NCBI RefSeq assembly: GCF_002356115.1
Contig: NZ_AP014836.1
Span: 992,001 to 1,056,000, forward strand
Length of the DNA stretch: 64,000 nucleotides
Reading direction: 5' to 3'
From: Candidatus Nitrosoglobus terrae
GTDB taxonomy: Bacteria; Pseudomonadota; Gammaproteobacteria; Nitrosococcales; Nitrosococcaceae
Under the pieces are notes generated by a model. That model was not told where the DNA came from and did not search any database. It saw nothing but the letters and a program-made list of their open reading frames with translations. Shown in pieces: positions 38,194-45,790 of the stretch. The translations under genes were made by a program, and so were the position numbers. Every line of letters begins with the position of its first letter. Positions within the stretch are counted from its first letter, which is position 1.

Positions 38194-39354
38194 TCATGGG
38201 TCATAACCGATTAGCTCGATATAGCCTTGCCCCTCTACTGTTTCTCCATAGTCTTTACCAGTAGCTTTTACTATTCCTCCCCAGTAACGAAGCGTAAGGT
38301 TAAGTTCCTGATTGTTTACATAAGGAATTAAGCTCAAATCAAGCCCTTGATCAGGTACTCTAAGTTGCCAGCGGGAAGGGTAGTTAATTTTACTGCTAGG
38401 ACTTTGCCAGTAGTTTAGTACTTCGATAGTAAAATTATCCCGATCCAAGATCTGGATTTTACCGTTCTGATCTATGAGAAAGCCACTATTGATAGGAACG
38501 CCACTACCATCTCGTCGACGAAGTCGAAAACCCAGTAAATCTCGGCCATCTTCAAGCTGTAACAGGAAACGATCCCAAACTACAGGTCCAGTAGGTATGG
38601 GTATTGCCCCCCAGGCGTGATCCAGCCAAGCTAGACCTTCCACTGGATAAGTGTTTTGATTAATTTGGACTTTTCCTTGGGCACGTAAGCGGGGGAGCTG
38701 GTAGGCATAAAAAGTACTTCTCTGTTTAGCCGGATCCTGACCGGAGAGAAACGGAGGTTTAAGGTTATGTAGCGTAAGATCAATACGCATATTGTGAGCG
38801 GTTGCCTGTAGATGAAAGCTGTTGGAATTTTCTCCCTCTAACGCTTGGAAATACCAGTTTTCCAGCCATATTTTGGGCGGATATAGAGAGGATCCACTGA
38901 GTTTTAGGGCTGATCGACTAAAGCGTTCAGAGACTTGGAAATGACTTTGATTAATATCAGTTAAGGAGAAATGCCCGCGATATACTTCTCTAGTGTCCCA
39001 TAAAGAAGGCCGATGGGCAGTTTTTGGAGGTTTGAGGCCAACACGAAAAAAACTGAGCTGAAAACCAAAGCGTTTTCCCTGTTTTGAGTCTAAGCTACCG
39101 GTGAAATACCATGATTCAGTTTGATAATGAGGGTGGGCACTATGATCTCTGGGGAAGGAAAATTGCCAAGGAGCCTCTACCTGAGTAAATGCCTCTGCGC
39201 TCGTTTTTAGTAGCCCCATAAGGGGGAAATCAGCTTGTAGTTTTAAGTTAGGCTTGTCTTTCTGTAGCCAGAGAGCGCTGCCAATTCCTATGGCCGTGAT
39301 CACCAGTAGCCCCGTGATCATAGTTTTTCTTGGACGCATGAGTTTTTCCTGCAT
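38194..39354 (-). CDS. AttH/CrtC-like lipocalin-domain protein
   Basis: A 386-residue protein with one N-terminal TM or signal (about 12-32), then a double lipocalin-like fold of the AttH/carotenoid 1,2-hydratase-like family: PWQFSFPRDHSAHPHYQTES with WYFTG, FGFQLSFFRVGL, STFYAYQLPRLRA, GLAWLDHAWGAIP and WDRFLLQLEDGRDLL. AttH proteins are periplasmic partners of FtsX-type exporters (AttEFG) and may carry a lipid. That exporter is encoded here at 8909-12136, 27 kb away. A second start, Met7, is possible. Confidence 0.85.
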   Translation of the reverse strand: MQEKLMRPRKTMITGLLVITAIGIGSALWLQKDKPNLKLQADFPLMGLLKTSAEAFTQVEAPWQFSFPRDHSAHPHYQTESWYFTGSLDSKQGKRFGFQLSFFRVGLKPPKTAHRPSLWDTREVYRGHFSLTDINQSHFQVSERFSRSALKLSGSSLYPPKIWLENWYFQALEGENSNSFHLQATAHNMRIDLTLHNLKPPFLSGQDPAKQRSTFYAYQLPRLRAQGKVQINQNTYPVEGLAWLDHAWGAIPIPTGPVVWDRFLLQLEDGRDLLGFRLRRRDGSGVPINSGFLIDQNGKIQILDRDNFTIEVLNYWQSPSSKINYPSRWQLRVPDQGLDLSLIPYVNNQELNLTLRYWGGIVKATGKDYGETVEGQGYIELIGYDP

Positions 39355-39411
39355 GTTGTTGTCTACATAATATTATGCATAAGGCTTATTCCTTGTTTTA
39401 GTTTATAGGTA

Positions 39412-39433
39412 TTGCCGAAATAAAGAACGGCAA
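39412..39433 (+). other. Small hairpin in the leader of GWWWN protein copy 1
   Basis: TTGCCG (39412-39417) pairs with CGGCAA (39428-39433), 22 bases before the start codon and just before the GGGGAGG ribosome site. Possibly a leader hairpin affecting translation or mRNA stability. Confidence 0.3.
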
Positions 39434-39455
39434 GAAAAGTTAGGGGAGGATAGAA

Positions 39456-40406
39456 ATGGCGAATAATATATTCAAGATAATAGGTTTTATGGCGTTGTTA
39501 GTCATCAGGCCGGTATTTGCAGTCGATCCGGAAAATGGTTGGTGGTGGAATCCTAGTCAGGCTGGAGTAGGTTATAACCTTGAAGTACAAAACAATACCG
39601 TATTTGTAGCCGTATTTATCTATGACAATAACGGCAACCCAACTTGGTATTCGGGATCGGGGAATATCAATCAAAACTTAAATCAAAATAACGATAATGT
39701 CACCATCAATTTACAACAGTCCACTGGCGGGCCTTGCTTAGGGTGTACTTATACCGCCCCTCAGACCAGTACTACGGATAAACAGCTTGCGCTAACCTTT
39801 GATCAAAGTGGCTCAACAGGTACGGCTGTTTTAGATGGCGTAACGACTCAAATCAAGCGGTTTAATTTTAATTTAGGCAGTGGCGCACAAAAGCTTGTAG
39901 GGGCGTGGACTATTGTGAGTTTACCGGTAGCTAGTGCATCAGGCCAGGCGGCTACGGGGGCGGGCACCAGTAACTATATTGTTTGTAGTAGTGTGAGCGA
40001 TCAGGGCGTAGTGAGCTGCACTGATGCGGCTAATAACCCCATTACTTTTTCCTCTAATGGAAGCACTAGCTTCCCCAGCTACCAAGGGGTGATTCCAACC
40101 TCTGGAGGAGAGAGTATCGCCTATCTTCTTAGGTTCCAAGGGCTTAATCATTTAGTGGGGGTTTCCGCGATGGTAGATCCAAATGCCTCTGTTGATGAGG
40201 TTGGTAATGTATTAAAAAATAGTACTAACTTAGCCTTAGCTCGGGGTTTTAGAGATGAAAGTGCAACCAGCTCTGCGCCAGCCTTTACTACAAACCCTCA
40301 GCCATCTCAAGATAATAACAATGGTTCTACTGGAACCATTAATGGCTTTACCTCTAATGCGGATGCAGCGTTGTCGAAAGCTTTCCAAGATGCCAATCAA
40401 TTTTAA
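39456..40406 (+). CDS. Secreted GWWWN-repeat family protein, copy 1
   Basis: A 316-residue exported protein: signal peptide (1-22, ending VFAV), an N-terminal beta-rich domain with NGWWWNPSQAGVGYNLEVQ and NPTWYSGSGN, a Cys pair in GGPCLGCTY, a middle beta domain, two more Cys in YIVCSS and VVSCTD, and an Asn/Ser/Thr-rich C-terminal tail. The W-rich motif with PTWY is found in many secreted proteobacterial proteins of unknown role. Residues about 24-143 are encoded by DNA identical to copy 2 at 43921-44886; the C-terminal 60 residues differ. GGGGAGG precedes the ATG. Likely surface or periplasmic; function not known. Confidence 0.8.
   Translation: MANNIFKIIGFMALLVIRPVFAVDPENGWWWNPSQAGVGYNLEVQNNTVFVAVFIYDNNGNPTWYSGSGNINQNLNQNNDNVTINLQQSTGGPCLGCTYTAPQTSTTDKQLALTFDQSGSTGTAVLDGVTTQIKRFNFNLGSGAQKLVGAWTIVSLPVASASGQAATGAGTSNYIVCSSVSDQGVVSCTDAANNPITFSSNGSTSFPSYQGVIPTSGGESIAYLLRFQGLNHLVGVSAMVDPNASVDEVGNVLKNSTNLALARGFRDESATSSAPAFTTNPQPSQDNNNGSTGTINGFTSNADAALSKAFQDANQF
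39525..39883 (+). repeat. Inverted repeat arm 1 (about 359 bp, identical to 44459-44817)
   Basis: By direct comparison these 359 bases are identical to the reverse complement of 44459-44817. The first 69 coding bases before it and the bases after it diverge, mostly at silent sites first. The arms lie inside two paralogous genes and flank about 4.6 kb. Confidence 0.9.
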
Positions 40407-40549
40407 AAACCCTAGATTTAAATTATGAGCAGGAGGGTTAGATTTTGTAACTTAAAAAGAGCCAATTCACATTTCCGCATAGTGATCCCAGTAGATTGTG
40501 CTTAAAAGGCGCTTTCTGTGCTCCGCCACGCAACATCCTTGTTGCTCTT

Positions 40550-41407
40550 TCAAAGTTGATTTAGGGGTAATTTAAGATAAGAGATACCGTTATCTTCTGG
40601 TAGGGGTAATTCTCCGCCTTGAATATTAATTTGTAGTGAGTGCAAAATTAACGGCGGTGGAGACGATATACGATCTCTTTCCGTCCTTTTTTGAATAAAT
40701 GTTTCCTTGCTTATTCGGCTATTAATTAAGAGATTGCAAGCTTTTTGCTCAGCTACCGTACTTTCCCATCGAGGTTGCCGTCCACTAAGCAGGTAGTCAT
40801 GGCCGGTAAATAGCCGAGTCTCTTCTGGGAGTTTGTAAATACGCTGAATTGAATTATACATTGCTTCTGCGCTCCCGCCAGGAAAATCTGCCCTAGCGGT
40901 GCCATAATCTGGCATCAGTAAGGTGTCTCCAACAAAAGCTACATTGGCTATAACGTAGGTAACACAAGCTGGGGTATGTCCTGGGGTGTGGAGGACCTGA
41001 GCTTCAAGAGAGCCAATTTGGAAATGCTCTTCATCAGCAAAAAGGTGATCAAATTGAGATCCATCTGTTTTAAACCCTGCGCCTAAGTTGAATAATTGAT
41101 TAAATCTTTTCTGAACTTGAATAATGCAATTACCAATACCAGTGCGGCCTCCTAGTTGTTTTTTTAAATAGCCGGCAGCGCTTAGATGATCAGAATGAGC
41201 ATGAGTTTCAAGAATCCACTCAACACTTAAATTATTTTTATCAATATAGTCAATCATTCGATTAACTATTATTGTGCTTGTTCTAGCTATTGCTGGATCA
41301 TAGTCAAGAATAGGATCAATAATAGCGCAATTATTATTAGGTTCGCAGATGATATAAGAAATAGCGGAGGTGTTGGGATCGAAAAAAGCCTGTATATTGG
41401 GTTTCAT
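40550..41407 (-). CDS. MBL-fold hydrolase, persulfide dioxygenase-like (Blh type)
   Basis: A 285-residue metallo-beta-lactamase-fold protein. Metal ligands: ETHAHSDHLSAAGYL (about 66-80), TPGHTPAC with His at about 138, the Asp in VAFVGDTLLMPDYGTARADFPGG and the late His in LFTGHDY. The DYGTARADFPGG motif marks the persulfide dioxygenase/Blh branch, which oxidises glutathione persulfide to sulfite with one Fe. That fits a cell with its own glutathione genes. No sulfide:quinone reductase or rhodanese is adjacent. It lies between the two inverted GWWWN genes. Confidence 0.87.
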   Translation of the reverse strand: MKPNIQAFFDPNTSAISYIICEPNNNCAIIDPILDYDPAIARTSTIIVNRMIDYIDKNNLSVEWILETHAHSDHLSAAGYLKKQLGGRTGIGNCIIQVQKRFNQLFNLGAGFKTDGSQFDHLFADEEHFQIGSLEAQVLHTPGHTPACVTYVIANVAFVGDTLLMPDYGTARADFPGGSAEAMYNSIQRIYKLPEETRLFTGHDYLLSGRQPRWESTVAEQKACNLLINSRISKETFIQKRTERDRISSPPPLILHSLQINIQGGELPLPEDNGISYLKLPLNQL

Positions 41408-41533
41408 AAGCGGTTTTTATCCTAACTTTTAGCTGTCAGCTTTCAATATTAAGATTAATATCATTATTAACAATTTTTTTCTACCTTTTTATATATGAGA
41501 TATTTTATATCTCTTTCATTTTCATTAATAAAT

Positions 41534-41573
41534 AAAAAAACAAGAAGAGGCAGCCCCATAAAGGCAAGCTGCC
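41534..41573 (-). terminator. Rho-independent terminator of tal
   Basis: On the minus strand GGCAGC (41568-41573) pairs with GCTGCC (41549-41554), followed after about eight bases by seven T (41534-41540). It begins 21 bases after the transaldolase stop codon. Confidence 0.65.
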
Positions 41574-41593
41574 AGCATAAACACCTTATTTCT

Positions 41594-42700
41594 TCATTTC
41601 TTCTTATTACTAATCCCAGCCAAAAGCGTATTATACGCATCAATAAATTTCTGAACCCCTTCCTTTTCGAGCTGAGCCGTCACTTGCTTAAAATCAACTC
41701 CTACTTGCGCAAGATCTGCAATAGTTCTTCCAGCCGCCTCTAAATCTTTCTCTATGGTTTCAGCAGCAACTCCATGATCAGCAAAAGCAGCAATAGTTTC
41801 TTCAGGCATCGTATTAATGGTATGGGGACCAATAAGAGGCTCGACATACATAACATCCCGATAGTTCGGATTTTTAGTACTGGTACTCGCCCAAAGCATT
41901 CTTTGCGCTTGGGCACCCTTAGCTTGTAGTTTTTTCCAACGATCGCTTTGAATAATAGATTGAAAACTTTGGTAAGCAAGCTTAGCATTTGCAATAGCCA
42001 TTTTTCCTTGTAGGGATTTTAGTTTGGCTATCAAAGCACTCTCTTTTTCATGGGAAATTCGCTGATCAAGCAGCTGATCAACCAATACATCAATTCGACT
42101 GATAAAAAAACTCGCTACTGAAGTAATATTATTTACAGATCGACCCGACTCAATGCGCCGTTCCAGTGCTCTAAGGTAAGCTTGAGCCACTGCTTCATAA
42201 CGTTCAACAGAAAACAACAGGGTAACGTTAATACTAATACCTTCAAATAATAATTCCTCAATAGCAGGGATACCCTCAGCTGTACCTGGGATTTTAATCA
42301 GTAAATTAGGACGAGAAACTTCTTGCCAAAGCCGGCGAGCTTCCTTAATAGATCCCTGAGTATCGTGAGCCAAATGAGGAGACACCTCAAGACTAATAAA
42401 ACCATCTTGACCCGATACCTTATCATAAAGGGGCTGGAGAAGAGTGCAGGCATCATGAACATCAGTGGTCACTAGTGCCTCATAAATTTCAGTAGGTGAG
42501 CGACCCTCTTGAATCAACGGATAAATCTGATCATCATAATCATGACTACCTGTAATTGCCTTATTAAAAATACTGGGGTTAGAAGTTACTCCTCGTAAGC
42601 CTTGTTTTTCAACACGCTGCTTCAGTTCTCCATTTTTAATCATGCTACGCGTAAGATCATCAATCCAATAGCTTTGTCCAAATTCAAGCAATTTTAGCAT
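41594..42700 (-). CDS. tal: Transaldolase
   Basis: A 368-residue enzyme of the non-oxidative pentose phosphate pathway, which exchanges dihydroxyacetone units between sedoheptulose 7-phosphate and glyceraldehyde 3-phosphate. LRGVTSNPSIFNKAI (about 35-49), the Schiff-base Lys136 in NLLIKIPGTAEG and INVTLLFSVERY are conserved. It belongs to the longer (about 360-370) class also found in actinobacteria and cyanobacteria, not the 317-residue TalB class. Its start codon overlaps the PAP2 stop by one base (TAATG), so the two are coupled. Confidence 0.95.
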   Translation of the reverse strand: MLKLLEFGQSYWIDDLTRSMIKNGELKQRVEKQGLRGVTSNPSIFNKAITGSHDYDDQIYPLIQEGRSPTEIYEALVTTDVHDACTLLQPLYDKVSGQDGFISLEVSPHLAHDTQGSIKEARRLWQEVSRPNLLIKIPGTAEGIPAIEELLFEGISINVTLLFSVERYEAVAQAYLRALERRIESGRSVNNITSVASFFISRIDVLVDQLLDQRISHEKESALIAKLKSLQGKMAIANAKLAYQSFQSIIQSDRWKKLQAKGAQAQRMLWASTSTKNPNYRDVMYVEPLIGPHTINTMPEETIAAFADHGVAAETIEKDLEAAGRTIADLAQVGVDFKQVTAQLEKEGVQKFIDAYNTLLAGISNKKK

Positions 42701-43389
42701 TACTCTTCTCCTCGTCTATTCTGATACTTAAGCTTAAATATTACCTGAATAAGGGTATCAAGACTAAAGACCCATATCAAGGCAACTAAAAAACCTCCCA
42801 AGACATCAGAAGGATAATGGGCTTGAAGATAAAGTCTTGAGCTAGCAACCAAAATGACTAGGGCACTCAAAAATATCGTTACTGGCCATCGCCAATGGGG
42901 CCAAGGCCAAATACGGCTGATGATTAGAAAGAGGCAGAGTGCAAAAGCTGTAATCTCAGAAGTATGCCCACTGGGAAAAGAGAAACCCGTATACTTTTGT
43001 AAAGGAGGAAATAAATCGGGGCGTTCTCTGTGTATAAAAAACTTTATTTTATGGTTGATAAAGCCAGCTCCACTAAAACCTACACTTAGGAGTATAGCTT
43101 CCAGATAGTAAGCATAGCGAAGCAGAAACCCAAAGATTACAATGCCCAGCGGAAAAAGAACAATATCAGATCCTAATGAAGTGACTATAAGAAAAAAATA
43201 AGTAAAAACGTCCGTTTGATGAGCAGCAAAAAAGGAAAGAATAGGTACATCAAACCAAAAATTTTCATGCTGATACACCGCGTAAGCGAGAATAACAAAA
43301 ACCCCTATCCCTAAACTAACAGCAGCGCCATGGACAAGATTAGGGATAATACGGTAAGAAGGTGGTTGCTTATGATATCTTTTTCTCAT
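42700..43389 (-). CDS. PAP2-family membrane phosphatase
   Basis: A 229-residue inner-membrane protein with about six membrane segments and all three PAP2 motifs: KFFIHRERPD (KxxxxxxRP), FPSGHTSE (PSGH) and SRLYLQAHYPSDVLGG (SRxxxxxHxxxD). The active site would face the periplasm and remove phosphate from a lipid phosphate, such as undecaprenyl-PP or phosphatidylglycerol phosphate. It heads the two-gene unit with tal. The substrate is not determined by sequence. Confidence 0.93.
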   Translation of the reverse strand: MRKRYHKQPPSYRIIPNLVHGAAVSLGIGVFVILAYAVYQHENFWFDVPILSFFAAHQTDVFTYFFLIVTSLGSDIVLFPLGIVIFGFLLRYAYYLEAILLSVGFSGAGFINHKIKFFIHRERPDLFPPLQKYTGFSFPSGHTSEITAFALCLFLIISRIWPWPHWRWPVTIFLSALVILVASSRLYLQAHYPSDVLGGFLVALIWVFSLDTLIQVIFKLKYQNRRGEE

Positions 43390-43440
43390 GTTACAGCTAC
43401 CTAGTATTGAATTAACAACAATTAATGACTGGAGGGAAGT

Positions 43441-43815
43441 GTGAAAAAAACAGAAAAATATCTAAATTTAGCTATTGTTACCGTATTAGCATTATCCTTA
43501 ACGGTAGGTTGTACTCGGGTTAGGAGAGAGAAACCAGAGAACTATGTCTCCGATTCTTGGATTACCGCTAAAGTTAGAGGTGCTTTAATGAAAAATACAC
43601 TGATTAACACAGCGAATATTCAAGTACTCACCTATAGACGGGTAGTACGACTAGGAGGTTCTGTAGATGATCAAGCGCAAGCTGATGAAACTATAAAAAT
43701 AGCTAAAGGTATTTTAGGGGTAAAAAGTATTAAAAATAAGATGGTTATAAAAAGTAAAGATAACAATAAAAATAGTAGTAAAGAAAACAATAATAAAGAG
43801 CATAGTAAAAAATAA
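43441..43815 (+). CDS. BON-domain lipoprotein
   Basis: A 124-residue lipoprotein with lipobox LTVGC (Cys24) and one BON domain: YVSDSWITAKVRGALMKN, NIQVLTYRRVVRLGGSV, DDQAQADETIKIAKGILGVKSIKNKMVIK. The C-terminus is an Asn/Lys-rich tail of about 20 residues. BON domains bind phospholipid and support envelope stability (OsmY, DolP). GTG start with GGAGGG directly upstream. It is divergent from the PAP2-tal unit, with about 50 bases between the starts. Confidence 0.9.
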   Translation: MKKTEKYLNLAIVTVLALSLTVGCTRVRREKPENYVSDSWITAKVRGALMKNTLINTANIQVLTYRRVVRLGGSVDDQAQADETIKIAKGILGVKSIKNKMVIKSKDNNKNSSKENNNKEHSKK

Positions 43816-43853
43816 GAACCCTAGCTAAGGAAGAAAGAAGGAAGAAAGGAAGA

Positions 43854-43893
43854 AGAGAAGCAGATAAGTTATTAAACCCCTAACTGCTTCTCT
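43854..43893. terminator. Bidirectional terminator between BON gene and GWWWN copy 2
   Basis: AGAGAAGCAG (43854-43863) and CTGCTTCTCT (43884-43893) form a perfect ten-base-pair stem in the gap between converging genes. An almost pure purine tract (43827-43860) precedes it. T-rich flanks are poor, so its strength is uncertain. Confidence 0.6.
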
Positions 43894-43920
43894 AAATTAT
43901 AAAATTTAACCTACTAACGC

Positions 43921-44886
43921 TCAAAAACCAAAAAACCCTTCTAAAGCATTCTTTACGGTAAGATAACCATTTGATATAGCTGTGCCTGCATCATCCGCTA
44001 CGTTACCAACAGTTACACCGGTATTACCCTGATTATTCTGAGGTGATTGAGGATTCGTAGTAGAAGTGGGTGCAGAGTTGGTTGCACTTTCATCTCTAAA
44101 GCCCCGGGCTAAGCTGGTGCTACTTGCTAATGCGCTAGTGATCTCACTGGTAGAGGCATTTGAATTTACCATCGCGGAAACCCCACTTAAATGATTAAGT
44201 CCTTGAAATACAAAAAGATAAGCGATACTCTCTCCTCCAGGGGTTGGAATCACTCCTTGGTAGCCGGTGGTTCCATTACTTGTAGAGGAGGAAAAAGTAA
44301 TGGGGTTATTAGCCGCATCAGTGCAGCTTACTACGCCCTGATCGCTCACACTACTGCAAACAATATAGTTACTGGTGCCCGCCCCCGTAGCTGTCTGTCC
44401 CGATGCGCTAGCTACCGGCAAACTCACAATAGTCCACGCCCCTACAAGCTTTTGTGCACCACTGCCTAAATTAAAATTAAACCGCTTGATTTGAGTCGTT
44501 ACGCCATCTAAAACAGCCGTACCTGTTGAGCCACTTTGATCAAAGGTTAGCGCAAGCTGTTTATCCGTAGTACTGGTCTGAGGGGCGGTATAAGTACACC
44601 CTAAGCAAGGCCCGCCAGTGGACTGTTGTAAATTGATGGTGACATTATCGTTATTTTGATTTAAGTTTTGATTGATATTCCCCGATCCCGAATACCAAGT
44701 TGGGTTGCCGTTATTGTCATAGATAAATACGGCTACAAATACGGTATTGTTTTGTACTTCAAGGTTATAACCTACTCCAGCCTGACTAGGATTCCACCAC
44801 CAACCATTTTCCGGATCTGCAGCAAAAACTGGTCTGATAACTAACAACGCCATAAAACCTATTATTTTGAACATATTATTTGCCAT
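43921..44886 (-). CDS. Secreted GWWWN-repeat family protein, copy 2
   Basis: A 321-residue exported paralogue of the protein at 39456-40406 on the other strand: signal peptide 1-22, the same NGWWWNPSQAGVGYNLEVQ domain and Cys pairs, and the same middle domain up to about residue 200. The last 90 residues differ and end in a different helical tail (AISNGYLTVKNALEGFFGF). DNA at 44459-44817 is identical to copy 1. GGAGGGG precedes the ATG. It is followed upstream, in tandem, by a decayed third copy. Likely secreted; role unknown. Confidence 0.8.
   Translation of the reverse strand: MANNMFKIIGFMALLVIRPVFAADPENGWWWNPSQAGVGYNLEVQNNTVFVAVFIYDNNGNPTWYSGSGNINQNLNQNNDNVTINLQQSTGGPCLGCTYTAPQTSTTDKQLALTFDQSGSTGTAVLDGVTTQIKRFNFNLGSGAQKLVGAWTIVSLPVASASGQTATGAGTSNYIVCSSVSDQGVVSCTDAANNPITFSSSTSNGTTGYQGVIPTPGGESIAYLFVFQGLNHLSGVSAMVNSNASTSEITSALASSTSLARGFRDESATNSAPTSTTNPQSPQNNQGNTGVTVGNVADDAGTAISNGYLTVKNALEGFFGF
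44459..44817 (-). repeat. Inverted repeat arm 2 (identical to 39525-39883)
   Basis: The counterpart of the arm in copy 1. The first mismatch lies at 44458 (opposite 39884); beyond it the genes differ by scattered substitutions. Confidence 0.9.
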
Positions 44887-44895
44887 TTTTCCCCT

Positions 44896-44909
44896 CCTAA
44901 TATATTAAA
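44896..44909 (+). repeat. Direct repeat CCTAATATATTAAA, unit 1
   Basis: This 14-base sequence, just upstream of copy 2, recurs exactly at 45774-45787, just upstream of copy 3. It supports a tandem duplication of gene plus leader. Confidence 0.55.
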
Positions 44910-44995
44910 ATTTAGAATTTTGGTCTCTTTTATTAATAACTTACCTGTTTAGTGAGCTATCTAAATCTCCTCAAATTCTTACTTAGATTTAGTGT

Positions 44996-45731
44996 TTATA
45001 AGTTATTAAAAAATGACTTAAACTTTTTATCAATAAATACCTTTATATTTTTGAAAATATTCAACAACGCTGTATCAGTATTAAGGGTTACAGAAGTATT
45101 GACTCCGCTTGTATCTCTAAAACCAAGCGCTACGACAGAGCTACTTTTTATGGCACGATTAATCTCAAACGGAGTTGCACTAGGGCTTACCTTTGCAGAA
45201 AAACCTACTAAGGCATTTAACCCTTGGAAACTAAGAAAATAAGCTATACTTTCTGTTCCAGACACTGAAATATTTCCTTGGAAACCAGTCGCCCCGTCAA
45301 TGGAAGAAAAAGTAATCTGGTGATTTCCTATATCTGTGCAGCTCACTCCTTCATTTACCCCCCCCTATAGTTTTATTAATAGTGCTACAGACGATATAAT
45401 TACTCATCTCTGCCCCAGTATCAATATTCCCCGATGAGTCATCAGGGACAGGTAAGCTAACGATAGTCCAAGCGCCTAGTAATCTTTGAGCCCTAGTACC
45501 TAAGTTAAAATTAAACCGCTGTATCCGAGTAGCTACGCCATCTATAGTAGCCGTAGCCGTTGATTCCTGACGATCAAATGTCAATACTAGTTGTTTACCA
45601 ATATCGCTTGTTTGGGGAGTTATATAACTACAGCCTAGACAAGGCCCACCTATAGATCGTTGTAAATTAATGGTGGCATTACTGCTATTTTGATGAGCTA
45701 TAAAGCTCATAACTTTGAATACATTATTCAT
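44996..45731 (-). pseudogene. Secreted GWWWN-repeat family protein, copy 3 (degenerate)
   Basis: Two frames together match copies 1 and 2. 45351-45731 gives MNNVFKVMSFIA, then jumps straight to ATINLQRSIGGPCLGCSY, so about 70 residues (end of the signal peptide and the whole W-rich domain) are deleted in frame. The frame then breaks at a run of eight G (minus strand; C at 45358-45365), giving a stop. 44996-45346 continues as SCTDIGNHQITFSS to the end. One G fewer would restore a 244-residue frame. Without a complete signal peptide it is unlikely to be secreted. Confidence 0.8.
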
Positions 45732-45773
45732 TGTTTTTCTCTCTTACAGTAACTTACTATGATGGTAACAACA

Positions 45774-45787
45774 CCTAATATATTAAA
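45774..45787 (+). repeat. Direct repeat CCTAATATATTAAA, unit 2
   Basis: Second exact copy of the repeat at 44896-44909. It lies between the third GWWWN copy and the start of the AddB-like gene. Confidence 0.55.
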
Positions 45788-45790
45788 GCG

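Noticed and set aside
40406-40440. AACCCT/AGGGTT as a terminator after GWWWN copy 1
   Set aside because: Only six base pairs with a 20-base A/T-rich loop and no solid T-run.
44952-45242. Plus-strand frame beginning MSYLNLLKFLLRFSVYK
   Set aside because: It is the antisense of the degenerate third GWWWN copy and has no independent signal of coding.
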